From Mastigocoleus testarum BC008 (GTDB lineage Bacteria > Cyanobacteriota > Cyanobacteriia > Cyanobacteriales > Nostocaceae), in the NCBI RefSeq assembly GCF_001456025.1, contig NZ_LMTZ01000085.1, positions 5,566-69,565 on the forward strand: DNA of 64,000 bases. Direction: 5' to 3'. The notes under the pieces are model-generated. The model was not told where the DNA came from, ran no database searches, and was given only the letters and a program-made list of their open reading frames with translations. The position numbers and the translations under genes are program-made. Of this stretch, positions 33,275-41,654 are shown one piece after another (within the stretch, counting starts at the first letter, position 1; every line of letters starts with the position of its first letter).

Positions 33275-34117
33275 TTACTCAGTTGCTGTTTTCTGAGGAA
33301 TATCCATCGCAGGAAGTGGAATGACAGTATATCTCAGGAAAATTCCACCCCAGACAAATAAAACTATCAACAATGTACCGATCGCAAAAAGATTGGGAAG
33401 CCAGAAAACAACCTCAACATGGTTAAGTTTGCCAGATTTTAGTTCCCAAACAAGTTTATCTTCCTGTTTGTCTGCCGGAAGTGCATTTTCAGATTTCTGT
33501 ATGTTCTTTGCACCCCAGGGTGTATTGAGAACAAATTCCAAATCGAGAATTGAATCAGTATTAACGAGGGCATTACCCTTGTTTGAAATTAAGCCCAAAG
33601 AACGCAAATCTAAATTATAAATTAAGCGTTCGCGATTAAAGAAAATAAAGTTATTATCTGATACTACTAAGTTTGATTCAATCTGATTGAATTCTGAATT
33701 AGCTCGATTATCTTTTGACTTGACCTTAGATTTAGAATTCTTCTTACGTTCGGGGTGGAAAAATTTATTAAATTTCTCCTGTAACTCATGTCCACTACTA
33801 AAAGGTATTGTAACGATGAGTTCTTTTTGTGAAACTCGTTTGGTTTTTCCCCCTACCTGACGAGCACTACTTTGAATATCATCTAACCAATCATAAACTG
33901 ACTCGCCGCTAAAGCTGGTTAATCTGTCTCCTAATTGGATTTTCTGTACTAACTCACCACTATTAGCGTTATAAAAGGTTGTACCGACATCATATTCTAC
34001 ACAACCCGATAGTAGTAGGGCAATTGCTACAATGCAAATCACACGGCGCATTCGCCACAAGAGCTTTCCTATAACTGACAATGTATTGAATGAATTTTTT
34101 TTGCTTAGTCTTGACAT
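33275..34117 (-). CDS. DUF3153 lipoprotein
   Basis: This 280-residue cyanobacterial protein has a lipoprotein signal: a hydrophobic helix ending LLLSGCVEYDVG, with the Cys at about residue 39. It ends in a C-terminal membrane helix (about 240-262, LFAIGTLLIVLFVWGGIFL). The middle carries the DUF3153 pattern (YNANSGELVQKIQLGDRL, DLEFVLNTPWGA). An internal Met (MRRVICIVAI, about residue 23) could be the true start. Function unknown. It is last in the apparent argB-TPR-DUF3153 series on the minus strand and 49 bp after the TPR gene. Confidence 0.82.
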   Translation of the reverse strand: MSRLSKKNSFNTLSVIGKLLWRMRRVICIVAIALLLSGCVEYDVGTTFYNANSGELVQKIQLGDRLTSFSGESVYDWLDDIQSSARQVGGKTKRVSQKELIVTIPFSSGHELQEKFNKFFHPERKKNSKSKVKSKDNRANSEFNQIESNLVVSDNNFIFFNRERLIYNLDLRSLGLISNKGNALVNTDSILDLEFVLNTPWGAKNIQKSENALPADKQEDKLVWELKSGKLNHVEVVFWLPNLFAIGTLLIVLFVWGGIFLRYTVIPLPAMDIPQKTATE

Positions 34118-34166
34118 AAGCGCAATTGTGAAAAACAGAAAATATTTTTACTTAACTTTTGAAGCT

Positions 34167-34688
34167 TCAAATACTAAACCATACTAAGCTAAACACAGTT
34201 AAAGCAATAGCAACTAATGCAATCGTAATAAAACGATTATCCTTAGTGTTTACTTGAGTTAAGTCAACTAATTCTGGCTCAGGTTTTTTGCGTTGTCCAG
34301 AAGATTTTTTGGGAGCAACTGAAAGACGAATTTTTGAGTCATTATCAGGTACATCTGTAAAATCTGGAATTTTCGTCATCCATTCTTCGGGGCGTTTGAG
34401 TTTGGGTGCTTGAAGAATATATTGCAAACGCTTGGCTTCCTTACTAGTTTCTGGATAAGGATGACGTTTGAGTCGTTCGCACAAAGCGATCGCATCTTCA
34501 GTACGTCCTGCAGCTTCGTAAGCGGTCGCCAACCAAATTTCTACTTCACCTGCAAACCGGCTATTTCGGGCTAATAACGCGGAAGATTTTTCCAGATTTT
34601 CTACAGCTTCCCGATATTTACCATTTTCGAATGCTGCTTTTCCAGTTTTATATCTAGCTCTGGCAAGTTCTAAACTTTCTGAAGTCAC
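34167..34688 (-). CDS. Tetratricopeptide-repeat protein with C-terminal membrane anchor
   Basis: This 173-residue protein has about two to three TPR units (LARARYKTGKAAFENGKY, EIWLATAYEAAGRTEDAIAL). A basic linker rich in Lys/Pro follows, then one C-terminal transmembrane helix (about 153-171, FITIALVAIALTVFSLVWF), giving a tail-anchored topology with the TPRs in the cytoplasm. It stands between argB and the DUF3153 gene, an order seen in other cyanobacteria. Function unknown. Confidence 0.85.
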   Translation of the reverse strand: MTSESLELARARYKTGKAAFENGKYREAVENLEKSSALLARNSRFAGEVEIWLATAYEAAGRTEDAIALCERLKRHPYPETSKEAKRLQYILQAPKLKRPEEWMTKIPDFTDVPDNDSKIRLSVAPKKSSGQRKKPEPELVDLTQVNTKDNRFITIALVAIALTVFSLVWFSI

Positions 34689-34820
34689 TTTTATTACATA
34701 AACAGCGCACTGCTGTTTTTATTTTCTCACTTCTGATTAAATGGGGAACAGGGAATAGGGAACAGGAAATAACTTATTAAGTTTTAATTATCACTCCCAT
34801 TCAAGTCCTAATCCCAATCC

Positions 34821-34944
34821 CCAGAGGCTCCGCCGACGCCGCAGGCTCTATGCCGCAAGGCGGGCACGCAGTGCTTATGGCTCTTAGCGGAAGCGTGACG
34901 CCAGTCATACGCCACGCTACCGCTAACGCCGTTAGGCGCGGGCT
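34821..34944. repeat. GC-rich palindromic cassette, reverse orientation
   Basis: This contains CCGCTAACGCCGTTAGGCGC, the reverse complement of the core of the 14237-14438 cassette, with CTTATGGCTCTTAGCGG, GTGACGCCAGTCATACGCC and GCCGCAAGGCGGGCACGCAG. It lies between the TPR gene and argB and makes up most of their 316-bp spacer. The rest is CCCAATTCCCAATGCC-type repeats (34950-35000). Confidence 0.7.
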
Positions 34945-35004
34945 CACCCCAATGCCCAATTCCCAATGCCCAATTCCCGATCCCCGATCCCTAATCCCAA
35001 ACCT

Positions 35005-35901
35005 CTAAAAATCAAGCTGGGAACTAAGAATCATTGTCCCAATACCACCATCGGTAAAGATTTCCAATAACAAAGCGTGGGGTATTCGACCATCAATAAT
35101 ATGGGATGCACGGACACCTTGGGCTAGTGATCGCACGCAACAATTCACTTTAGGAATCATTCCACCGGCAACTACACCCGTTTTAATTAAACTACGAGCT
35201 TCTTGAATATCTATTTTAGGAATAAGAGTTGAAGGGTCTTTATAATCTTTTAAGATTCCTGCTGTATCAGTTAGCAAAATTAATTTTTCTGCGTTGAGGG
35301 CTGCTGCAATTTCCCCTGCAACGGTATCAGCGTTAATGTTATAAGCCTGACCATTTGCATCTGCTGCTACGCTAGAAACAACGGGAATATAACCATTTCC
35401 AACTAATGTGTCAAGAACTTTGATATTTACGCTGCTGACTTCTCCCACAAACCCAATACCTTCTTGACCTTGGGGGCGAGCAGTAATTAAATTACCGTCC
35501 TTACCACAGAGTCCAACTGCAGACCCACCAGCTTGATTAATTAATGAAACTATTTCTTTATTAACGCGACCAACTAGGACCATCTCGACCACATCCATTG
35601 TGGGAGCATCGGTTACGCGCAAACCATCTTTAAACAAAGGTTCAATTCCGATTTTACCCAACCAATTGTTAATTTCAGGACCGCCCCCATGGACTACAAT
35701 CGGTCGTAAGCCAACACAGGAAAGAAAGACAATATCGCGGATAACTTTATCTTTAAGATTGCTATCTTTCATCGCTGCACCACCGTATTTGACTACAACC
35801 GTACGACCGGCGAATTGTTGAATATAAGGTAATGCTTCGCTCAGAACCCGGACGCGAGTTGCAGCATCTTCTTGAATAAATTCGGAATCGTTAACAATCA
35901 T
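35005..35901 (-). CDS. argB: Acetylglutamate kinase
   Basis: This 298-residue amino-acid kinase phosphorylates N-acetylglutamate, the controlled step of arginine synthesis. It carries [38 protein letters not shown], and the C-terminal block [20 protein letters not shown] with [20 protein letters not shown]. The N-terminal helix ([20 protein letters not shown]) is the form found in arginine-sensitive hexameric enzymes that bind PII in cyanobacteria. Regulation by PII/GlnB is therefore expected, though not shown here. Start [10 protein letters not shown] is preceded by GAGGAG-like bases. Confidence 0.96.
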   Translation of the reverse strand: MIVNDSEFIQEDAATRVRVLSEALPYIQQFAGRTVVVKYGGAAMKDSNLKDKVIRDIVFLSCVGLRPIVVHGGGPEINNWLGKIGIEPLFKDGLRVTDAPTMDVVEMVLVGRVNKEIVSLINQAGGSAVGLCGKDGNLITARPQGQEGIGFVGEVSSVNIKVLDTLVGNGYIPVVSSVAADANGQAYNINADTVAGEIAAALNAEKLILLTDTAGILKDYKDPSTLIPKIDIQEARSLIKTGVVAGGMIPKVNCCVRSLAQGVRASHIIDGRIPHALLLEIFTDGGIGTMILSSQLDF

Positions 35902-36093
35902 GAGGAGAAGGTAGAAAGTTTAAGTGCGATCTATTGATGATTATCTCAACAATGTCTCACAGCTTGGGGTCAATAGTACAAGTCAAAAGTAAAAAGTAAA
36001 AAGTTAAAATAGCAATTCGCTCCCAATCCCCAGTCGCCAGTCGCTAGTCACCATATGCCGCAAGGCGACACGCAGTGCTATCCCCAATCCCCA

Positions 36094-36651
36094 CTACCCA
36101 TCTGCAGAAACAGGATTTTTGAGAACGCTGGGAATTTCCTCCAATATTCTCTGAGTAATTTGTTCAGGTGTTTCCCCTTCATTCAATTTAATTCGTAAAT
36201 CTGCTTCAGCATAAAGTTTTTGTCGTTGTTCGAGAATGCTCTGCAGTTTACCTTTGGGATCTGGATCTTGTAACAAAGGTCGAGTCTTATCTTCCGCAAG
36301 GCGGTTGTAAAGTAATTCAACTGGTGCGTCTAACCATACAATCAAACCGTGGTGCAGATAACTCCAATTTTTCTGATTCAGTACAATACCTCCCCCCGTT
36401 GCAATACTTAATCTGGTGTGAGCACAAATTTGAGACAATACTTCAGTTTCCAATCGTCGGAAAGTTGCTTCTCCTGATTCAGCAAATATTTCATTAATGG
36501 TACATCCCGCAGCTTGAACTATTACTTCGTCAGTATCTACAAAGCTATACCCCATCTCAAGAGCCAACAAGCGACCTATAGTAGTCTTACCAGCACCCAT
36601 CATGCCAATCAGGTACAAGTTAATTCCTTGTAATAAATTATTCACAAGCAA
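36094..36651 (-). CDS. aroK: Shikimate kinase
   Basis: This 185-residue P-loop kinase phosphorylates shikimate in aromatic amino acid synthesis. It has Walker A (LIGMMGAGKTTIGRLLA), the shikimate-binding FVDTDEVIV and FRRLETEVLS segments, the ATGGGIVL loop and the lid R in DKTRPLLQD. Length is normal. It stands alone, with AGTAAAA heptamers and a fragment of the GC-rich dispersed repeat (about 36053-36081) downstream toward argB. Confidence 0.95.
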   Translation of the reverse strand: MLVNNLLQGINLYLIGMMGAGKTTIGRLLALEMGYSFVDTDEVIVQAAGCTINEIFAESGEATFRRLETEVLSQICAHTRLSIATGGGIVLNQKNWSYLHHGLIVWLDAPVELLYNRLAEDKTRPLLQDPDPKGKLQSILEQRQKLYAEADLRIKLNEGETPEQITQRILEEIPSVLKNPVSADG

Positions 36652-36769
36652 CTGCGCTCCGCTTTAGAATTAAGATTGCAGGTTAAAAGCTTTACCACCT
36701 TAACTTTTAAATTTACCAGAAAGCGGGAAGATAACTAGAATGCAGTATGAAATTTATTTTACAGTTATA

Positions 36770-38398
36770 TCATTTTAGATATCTGCTTTTAAGAGCTTCG
36801 TCGCGAATGTAGTTTTTTAATTGAGTTTCAAAAATTGTTTGGTTAATTAAAGATAGACCGCTATTATCCCGCATTAATCTGAAGTTTTCCTCAATTAATC
36901 TTTCGCCTATATACTCTATTATTACCGGTGCTATATAAAAATTAGACTCTTGTCTGATAATTAAAGAACGTCTTTGCAATGAATCAATTGCTTCTAAAAT
37001 TAATCTTTGCGAAACCCTTAGCAAAATTTCTTTTTGTAATTTACGCACGGAAACAAAATCTTGATTCAATGCTAACCAGTACATAATTTGCTTTTCTAAG
37101 TTTGATAAACGATTAAATTGTCGATCTAATACTGCGCGAATATCACCAAAAACTATAGTTCCTTGCTCGAGGAATTCATAAATGTTTCCGTTAAATAATT
37201 CTTGAATAGCTGTTGCCACCAATTTTAAAAATAAAGGATTACCTGCATAACAATCAATTAACAGCTTAATCTCATCATTTTTTATTTTTTTGAATCCTTT
37301 AGATTTGAGTATTTCAGCACTTTCTTTATAATTTAAGCCATCTAATTTTAAGCAACGAACTGGTAATGTTTGTCCGGCTAAAACTACAATTTCTTGTGGT
37401 TTCTCACGACTAGTTAACAGCAAGCTACTTTGATGTTGAGAATCTCCCAAACGTCTGATTAATTCTCCATAACCTTCATAACCTGGACGATAACAAATTT
37501 GAGCTGTATTATAACCAATACTATTTGTCTCATCCAAAATATCAGTTGTTAAATTCGGATAATCTACTTCTCTCAAACAACCATTACATAAAATAGAGTC
37601 TAAACCATCTAAAACAATTAAACAGCGAGACGAACGCAAACAATCAATCAACAACGAAATATTATTATCGATGTTGTCAGAAATCATCCCTTCATAATCT
37701 GGAGATATGATTTGTAATATCTGCTTTAAAAGTACATCTAATGACGGCAATAAATGAAGCGAACGCCAAATGACATAATCGAAGTTTTCTTGTGATATTT
37801 GCTCTGCAAGCTTGACAGAAACAGCTGTTTTGCCGATTCCTCCAATTCCCAAGAGTAAAACTAAGCGACAATTATCTTGGATAATCCATTGTTTAACTCG
37901 GGCTAAATCTTCATCTCGCCCACAAAAACTACTAACATCAATTGCCTCTCCCCAATCTAGTTTTGCAGACGATTCTATACTAAATAAATCACTTTTTACT
38001 CGGTCTTGATGTACTGTAATTCCATTAATCCCATTTATACCATTGCTGGGCATCCAATTTTTTTTATAACCAGCTTTTTCTAATAAAGGAGTTACACGAC
38101 TCCAATTTTTTACTTTTACTGAGTATCCCATTTGGTTGCCCAGCATCTCTTCTATATATTTATATAAACCATTAGATAGATATACTCTTACAGTGCTGCT
38201 ACTATTACTGTTATAAACAGTTTTGGCAATCTCTGCGGGACTAAAAGCGCAAAGTAAACCTCTCAAAAACTTTTTTTCTACAGGAGTTAGAGCTTTTCCT
38301 TTTGCCGATGCTAAATCCACATATAACTTTTCTAACTCCCAATTATTTTTAGCTTCTATAAATTCTTCTTCAAAGTTATTTTTTTCTTGTGCTTTCAT
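36770..38398 (-). CDS. STAND (NB-ARC) NTPase without recognisable repeat domain
   Basis: In this 542-residue protein, residues 1-110 form a helical domain typical of cyanobacterial NB-ARC proteins (ALTPVEKKFLRGLLCAFSP, SSTVRVYLSNGLYKYIEEML). The NTPase core has a P-loop (LLLGIGGIGKTAVSVKLAE), Walker B (CLIVLDGLDSIL), a sensor-like LLLTSREKPQEI and the GNPLFLKLVATAIQEL motif, then a winged-helix-like end (SRLILEAIDSLQRRSLI). STAND proteins are switch-like NTPases in signalling or defence. Most cyanobacterial relatives continue with WD40 or TPR repeats. This one stops at a helical tail, so it may be truncated or use a partner sensor. No defence genes are adjacent. Confidence 0.82.
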   Translation of the reverse strand: MKAQEKNNFEEEFIEAKNNWELEKLYVDLASAKGKALTPVEKKFLRGLLCAFSPAEIAKTVYNSNSSSTVRVYLSNGLYKYIEEMLGNQMGYSVKVKNWSRVTPLLEKAGYKKNWMPSNGINGINGITVHQDRVKSDLFSIESSAKLDWGEAIDVSSFCGRDEDLARVKQWIIQDNCRLVLLLGIGGIGKTAVSVKLAEQISQENFDYVIWRSLHLLPSLDVLLKQILQIISPDYEGMISDNIDNNISLLIDCLRSSRCLIVLDGLDSILCNGCLREVDYPNLTTDILDETNSIGYNTAQICYRPGYEGYGELIRRLGDSQHQSSLLLTSREKPQEIVVLAGQTLPVRCLKLDGLNYKESAEILKSKGFKKIKNDEIKLLIDCYAGNPLFLKLVATAIQELFNGNIYEFLEQGTIVFGDIRAVLDRQFNRLSNLEKQIMYWLALNQDFVSVRKLQKEILLRVSQRLILEAIDSLQRRSLIIRQESNFYIAPVIIEYIGERLIEENFRLMRDNSGLSLINQTIFETQLKNYIRDEALKSRYLK

Positions 38399-38871
38399 GC
38401 GGATTCTTTTTTAAATTAACTAAAGAGTACTATCTTAACGACGTTTTCATTAAGTAGCTACAAGTCAATAAATGGAACAATAAATAATGGATAACGTATT
38501 TAATAACGTCTGTTATGTAATATGTAAGTCGTTTATTCCAGATGTTAATACTTGACCGTAATTAAAATAAATTATTTGAAACTTTATCAAGCTCCGACAA
38601 GTCAATATAAATAAACTAACACTAAACTCTAGTAGGGTAATTTTAACTATAAATAATATAGTTTTCGATCGCTACAGTATTACTAGTTACCAAGTTACTC
38701 GATCTAATCTAAAAAAAACAATAATTTGCTTAATAAACAACTGTAAAAATGACTAATTATAAAATATTCAATCAAAAGCGTTGCGAATTTCACGGTTATT
38801 ACATAACCGAGTATGCATATCGTATTTAAGACAGTCCGAATAAACAAATGTGGTGTTGAGAGGTTTTTACC

Positions 38872-39066
38872 ATGACACGAATTCGTGACGTTGTACAACA
38901 AGCCATAGCAAAAGGTTGTTTAACGCTCGAAGCAGAAAATAAATTGCGCGAGTTACTTAGCCAAAAGTACGATCTAGAAGACCTGAATGCCTTTATGTCT
39001 CTCCAAGAAGCGGCAATGGCAGGCAGAGTCAAGCAAGAATCACGCGAAAATTGTCGTATCAGCTAA
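38872..39066 (+). CDS. Small conserved cyanobacterial protein
   Basis: This 64-residue soluble helical protein starts MTRIRDVVQQAIAKGCLTLE and contains LRELLSQKYDLEDLNAFMSL. GAGAGG lies about 8 nt before the ATG. I recognise this only as a small protein recurrent in filamentous cyanobacteria. No function is known to me. It is convergent with the next gene, leaving 7 bp between stop codons. The divergent 473-bp gap upstream (38399-38871) is AT-rich without repeats and presumably holds its promoter. Confidence 0.65.
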   Translation: MTRIRDVVQQAIAKGCLTLEAENKLRELLSQKYDLEDLNAFMSLQEAAMAGRVKQESRENCRIS

Positions 39067-39073
39067 TATTTTC

Positions 39074-39871
39074 CTATTTTTGAGGTCGTTTATCCTTAAC
39101 CTCAAAATCATCATCTTCTAAAAAATCCCACTCATCGTCGTAGTCATCTTCTTGGTTTTTTGCTTCATCAAATTGCTCTGCGCTGGATGATTTATAAGGA
39201 GAAGTAATCACGCGGTAATCAGCATCATAAATTGACTCAACTCTCCCTACACCCGAATTTTTCGCTTCGCGTGAGTTGTATGAATAGCCAGGATCGTAAT
39301 CGAAATCAGAATCAGAATCAGAATCAGAATCAGAATCAAAGTCATCATTGCTTTGTGTTGTTTGGTTATTCCGAGAAGTATCTGTATCCCTTACTCTTGT
39401 GTCTCGAGAATAATCTGATGCTTCTTCTCTTTCATCTTCAAAATCCCAATCATCTACTTCTCCTGCATTTTCCCAACTGTCATAATCGTCATATTGTCGA
39501 GTTTGATTTCTAGTTGTACCCCTAGGTGGTGAAGTATTATTATCCTCAGACCTTGATTCCGCTTCCCTAGAGTAACGTTGGGAATAACCGCGAGTTGAAG
39601 TTTTTGTTTGGCGATTGCGGCGGTTACTAAAAGATTTAAAGGTGTCTCGGGGTTGGCGAAGATTTGGTAATTTTAGCAAACTAGCAATAAACTCATAGGC
39701 GATCGCACCAGCAATAATGCTGATTAATATCCATATCGATAAGGGAAGTGCTTGAGTTTGTACACCCAAAAACACTAGTGGGAGTGGTGGGACGACTGAC
39801 AAGTTTTGCGCTATAAATAACGTTAGTCCTCCAAGTACCACTACCAAAAAAATCCAGCGATTTACAGACAT
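39074..39871 (-). CDS. LapA-like membrane protein with acidic disordered tail
   Basis: This 265-residue protein has two N-terminal transmembrane helices (about 5-22 and 42-65) in a LapA/DUF1049-like arrangement (FIAQNLSVVPPLPLVFLGVQ). A basic stretch (SNRRNRQTKTSTRGYSQRY) follows, then a long acidic, low-complexity region with an (SD)n run encoded by TCAGAA hexamers at about 39300-39340. The tail ends acidic (DDEWDFLEDDDFEVKDK). The tail is likely cytoplasmic and disordered. Function is unknown. The SD tract length may vary by slippage without a frameshift. Confidence 0.75.
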   Translation of the reverse strand: MSVNRWIFLVVVLGGLTLFIAQNLSVVPPLPLVFLGVQTQALPLSIWILISIIAGAIAYEFIASLLKLPNLRQPRDTFKSFSNRRNRQTKTSTRGYSQRYSREAESRSEDNNTSPPRGTTRNQTRQYDDYDSWENAGEVDDWDFEDEREEASDYSRDTRVRDTDTSRNNQTTQSNDDFDSDSDSDSDSDFDYDPGYSYNSREAKNSGVGRVESIYDADYRVITSPYKSSSAEQFDEAKNQEDDYDDEWDFLEDDDFEVKDKRPQK

Positions 39872-40092
39872 AGCAATTTAAAGAGGGATTTATAACAGAA
39901 GTCAGCATACACGCGATTATATGTCCCGATCGACACATCGTACGCGCTCAAAAATTACATAATTTAAAGCTATAAGTACTTTATTTGACTTTGATGCTAA
40001 CGCGTCTGCAGGAGATCCGGAATATTAAACTAATTATTCCTATATTTTTATCTTAGATCTTTGATTTCGATATAAGTTAGGGACAGGGAATC

Positions 40093-40325
40093 GGTAATTG
40101 GTAATTGGTAATTGGTAATTGGTAATTGGTAATTGGTAATTGGTAATTGGTAATTGGTATACGTCCGCGCCTAACGGCGTTAGCATTAGCGGCTAGCGTA
40201 AGCGTACCGGTTTGGACGCGTCTAAAGACGAATGCACGCGGCTTACGGCATTGCTGCGCTACGTTCCGAACGGATCTGCCGTCGCCATAAAAGCTCTAGG
40301 TATTGCGTGACGTTAAGTCAGAGGC
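40093..40325. repeat. TTGGTAA heptamer tract joined to a GC-rich palindromic cassette
   Basis: Nine to ten TTGGTAA units (40093-40158) end in GGTATACGTCCGCGCC and run into the dispersed cassette (GCCTAACGGCGTTAGCATTA, GTTTGGACGCGTC, and further words to 40325). This is the same junction as at 14255 and 47198. No ORF is present. The remaining gap between 39872 and 40092 is AT-rich. Confidence 0.75.
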
Positions 40326-40344
40326 TTTGCTATTAGCGATTAGG

Positions 40345-40461
40345 TTGGGATTTCCCCCCACATTTCCCACACTTCCTACATTTCCCACACTTCCTACATT
40401 TCCCACACTCCCCACACTTTTCTTATTACTAAAAGAAGGATAATCAACCCAGATTTAGTAT
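40345..40461. mobile_element. MITE-like repeat with CCCACACTTCCTACATTT minisatellite, copy 2 (partial)
   Basis: Starting TTGGGATTTCCCCC, the central array has about four units of CACATTTCCCACACTTCCTA. The right end (AGGATAATCAACCCAGATTT then AGTAT) matches that of the 12468-12590 copy. The left terminal repeat is missing. It ends about 130 bp from the ubiX stop. Confidence 0.55.
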
Positions 40462-40589
40462 GGAATTTAATAAGTTGTTTCCTGTCTTGCGCTCTTTCCC
40501 ACTCTACGGGGTGGCTGTACTGGATGGCAAACTAGCGCTTTGCGGGGTATTGGCGCTGTTCCCCGTTCCCTGTTCCCTATTCGCTCACT

Positions 40590-41228
40590 TTAAATATTAC
40601 GACCTTGCCATCTTTGAATTGGAATACAATCAATATCAAGTTGATCTAAGCTTCGAGCTACAACAAAATCAACTAAGTCTTCAATGGTCTGCGGTTTATG
40701 ATACCAAGCAGGAATTGCAGGGACGATTCTTACTCCAGCTTCCGCCAACATGGTCAAATTGCGCAAATGAATTAAGCTAAAAGGAGTTTCTCGCGGAACA
40801 ACAATTAGTTTACGTCCTTCTTTGATTTGTACATCTGCAGCTCGCTCCAGCAGATCGGAACTAAGACCATTGGCGAGTTTTGCTACGGTACTCATACTAC
40901 ATGGCATAATAACCATTCCTAAAGTCCGGAAAGAACCACTAGCGATATTAGCTCCCACATCACCCCAAGGATGACAGCGTAATTTACCTGAGGTTTCTAC
41001 TCCTGCTTGCTCTCGCCAAAATTGTTCTTGTGCAACGGCTTCAACCGGCATCCTGGTACTTTGTTCCGATTGCCAAACCATATAACTGGACTTGGATGCA
41101 ACTAATTCAATCTCGTAATCAGCTTCTAATAAAAATTTGAGGGCGCGTACTGCATAAATCAATCCAGATGCACCAGATACACCAACAATCAGGGGTTTGT
41201 TATTTGAGAGTTTATTATTGTTTGACAC
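40590..41228 (-). CDS. ubiX: Flavin prenyltransferase UbiX
   Basis: This 212-residue flavoprotein attaches dimethylallyl to FMN to make the prenylated-FMN cofactor of UbiD decarboxylases, needed in quinone synthesis. Motifs are IVGVSGASGLIYAVRALKFL, the flavin/phosphate-binding VIMPCSMSTVAKLANGLSSD, LIVVPRETPFSLIHLRNL and a terminal VDFVVARSLDQLDI. Length is typical. It is the same strand as the RNB-family gene, with a 426-bp spacer (41229-41654) in which I see nothing beyond AT-rich DNA, so the two are probably separate units. Confidence 0.94.
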   Translation of the reverse strand: MSNNNKLSNNKPLIVGVSGASGLIYAVRALKFLLEADYEIELVASKSSYMVWQSEQSTRMPVEAVAQEQFWREQAGVETSGKLRCHPWGDVGANIASGSFRTLGMVIMPCSMSTVAKLANGLSSDLLERAADVQIKEGRKLIVVPRETPFSLIHLRNLTMLAEAGVRIVPAIPAWYHKPQTIEDLVDFVVARSLDQLDIDCIPIQRWQGRNI

Positions 41229-41654
41229 GTTTTATTGATTCAGATTCAAAATTATCTAAAGTTTTTGGGGGTTAATTAATGGCAATGGGGAAGGAAATTA
41301 GAACAAAAAATAAAAGCCCCCATTTTTAGCACAAGCATCTCCCCAAGGAAGAAATGGGAACTATACGTTGAAGTAGTAGTTTTCTTGAATATTGTCCTGA
41401 AAGGGTGTTTAACTTGAGGTAATAGGATTTATTGCGCCCAGATAGACCAAAACCCATTGGTTAATAAACACATTCTTGTGAAAGAAGAAAGGGATAGGAA
41501 TATTTAAACTCCTTTACCTTTCTTCATTGTCTGTTTTTGCCTTACTTCTGTAAAGCGTTAACACTTTTAACTCTTTTTCTAGGTCATGTCCAATTTTCTG
41601 GACGCTTATATGAATACAAGATCGTACTTTTGAATTCAATCTTTTATTCAGAAG

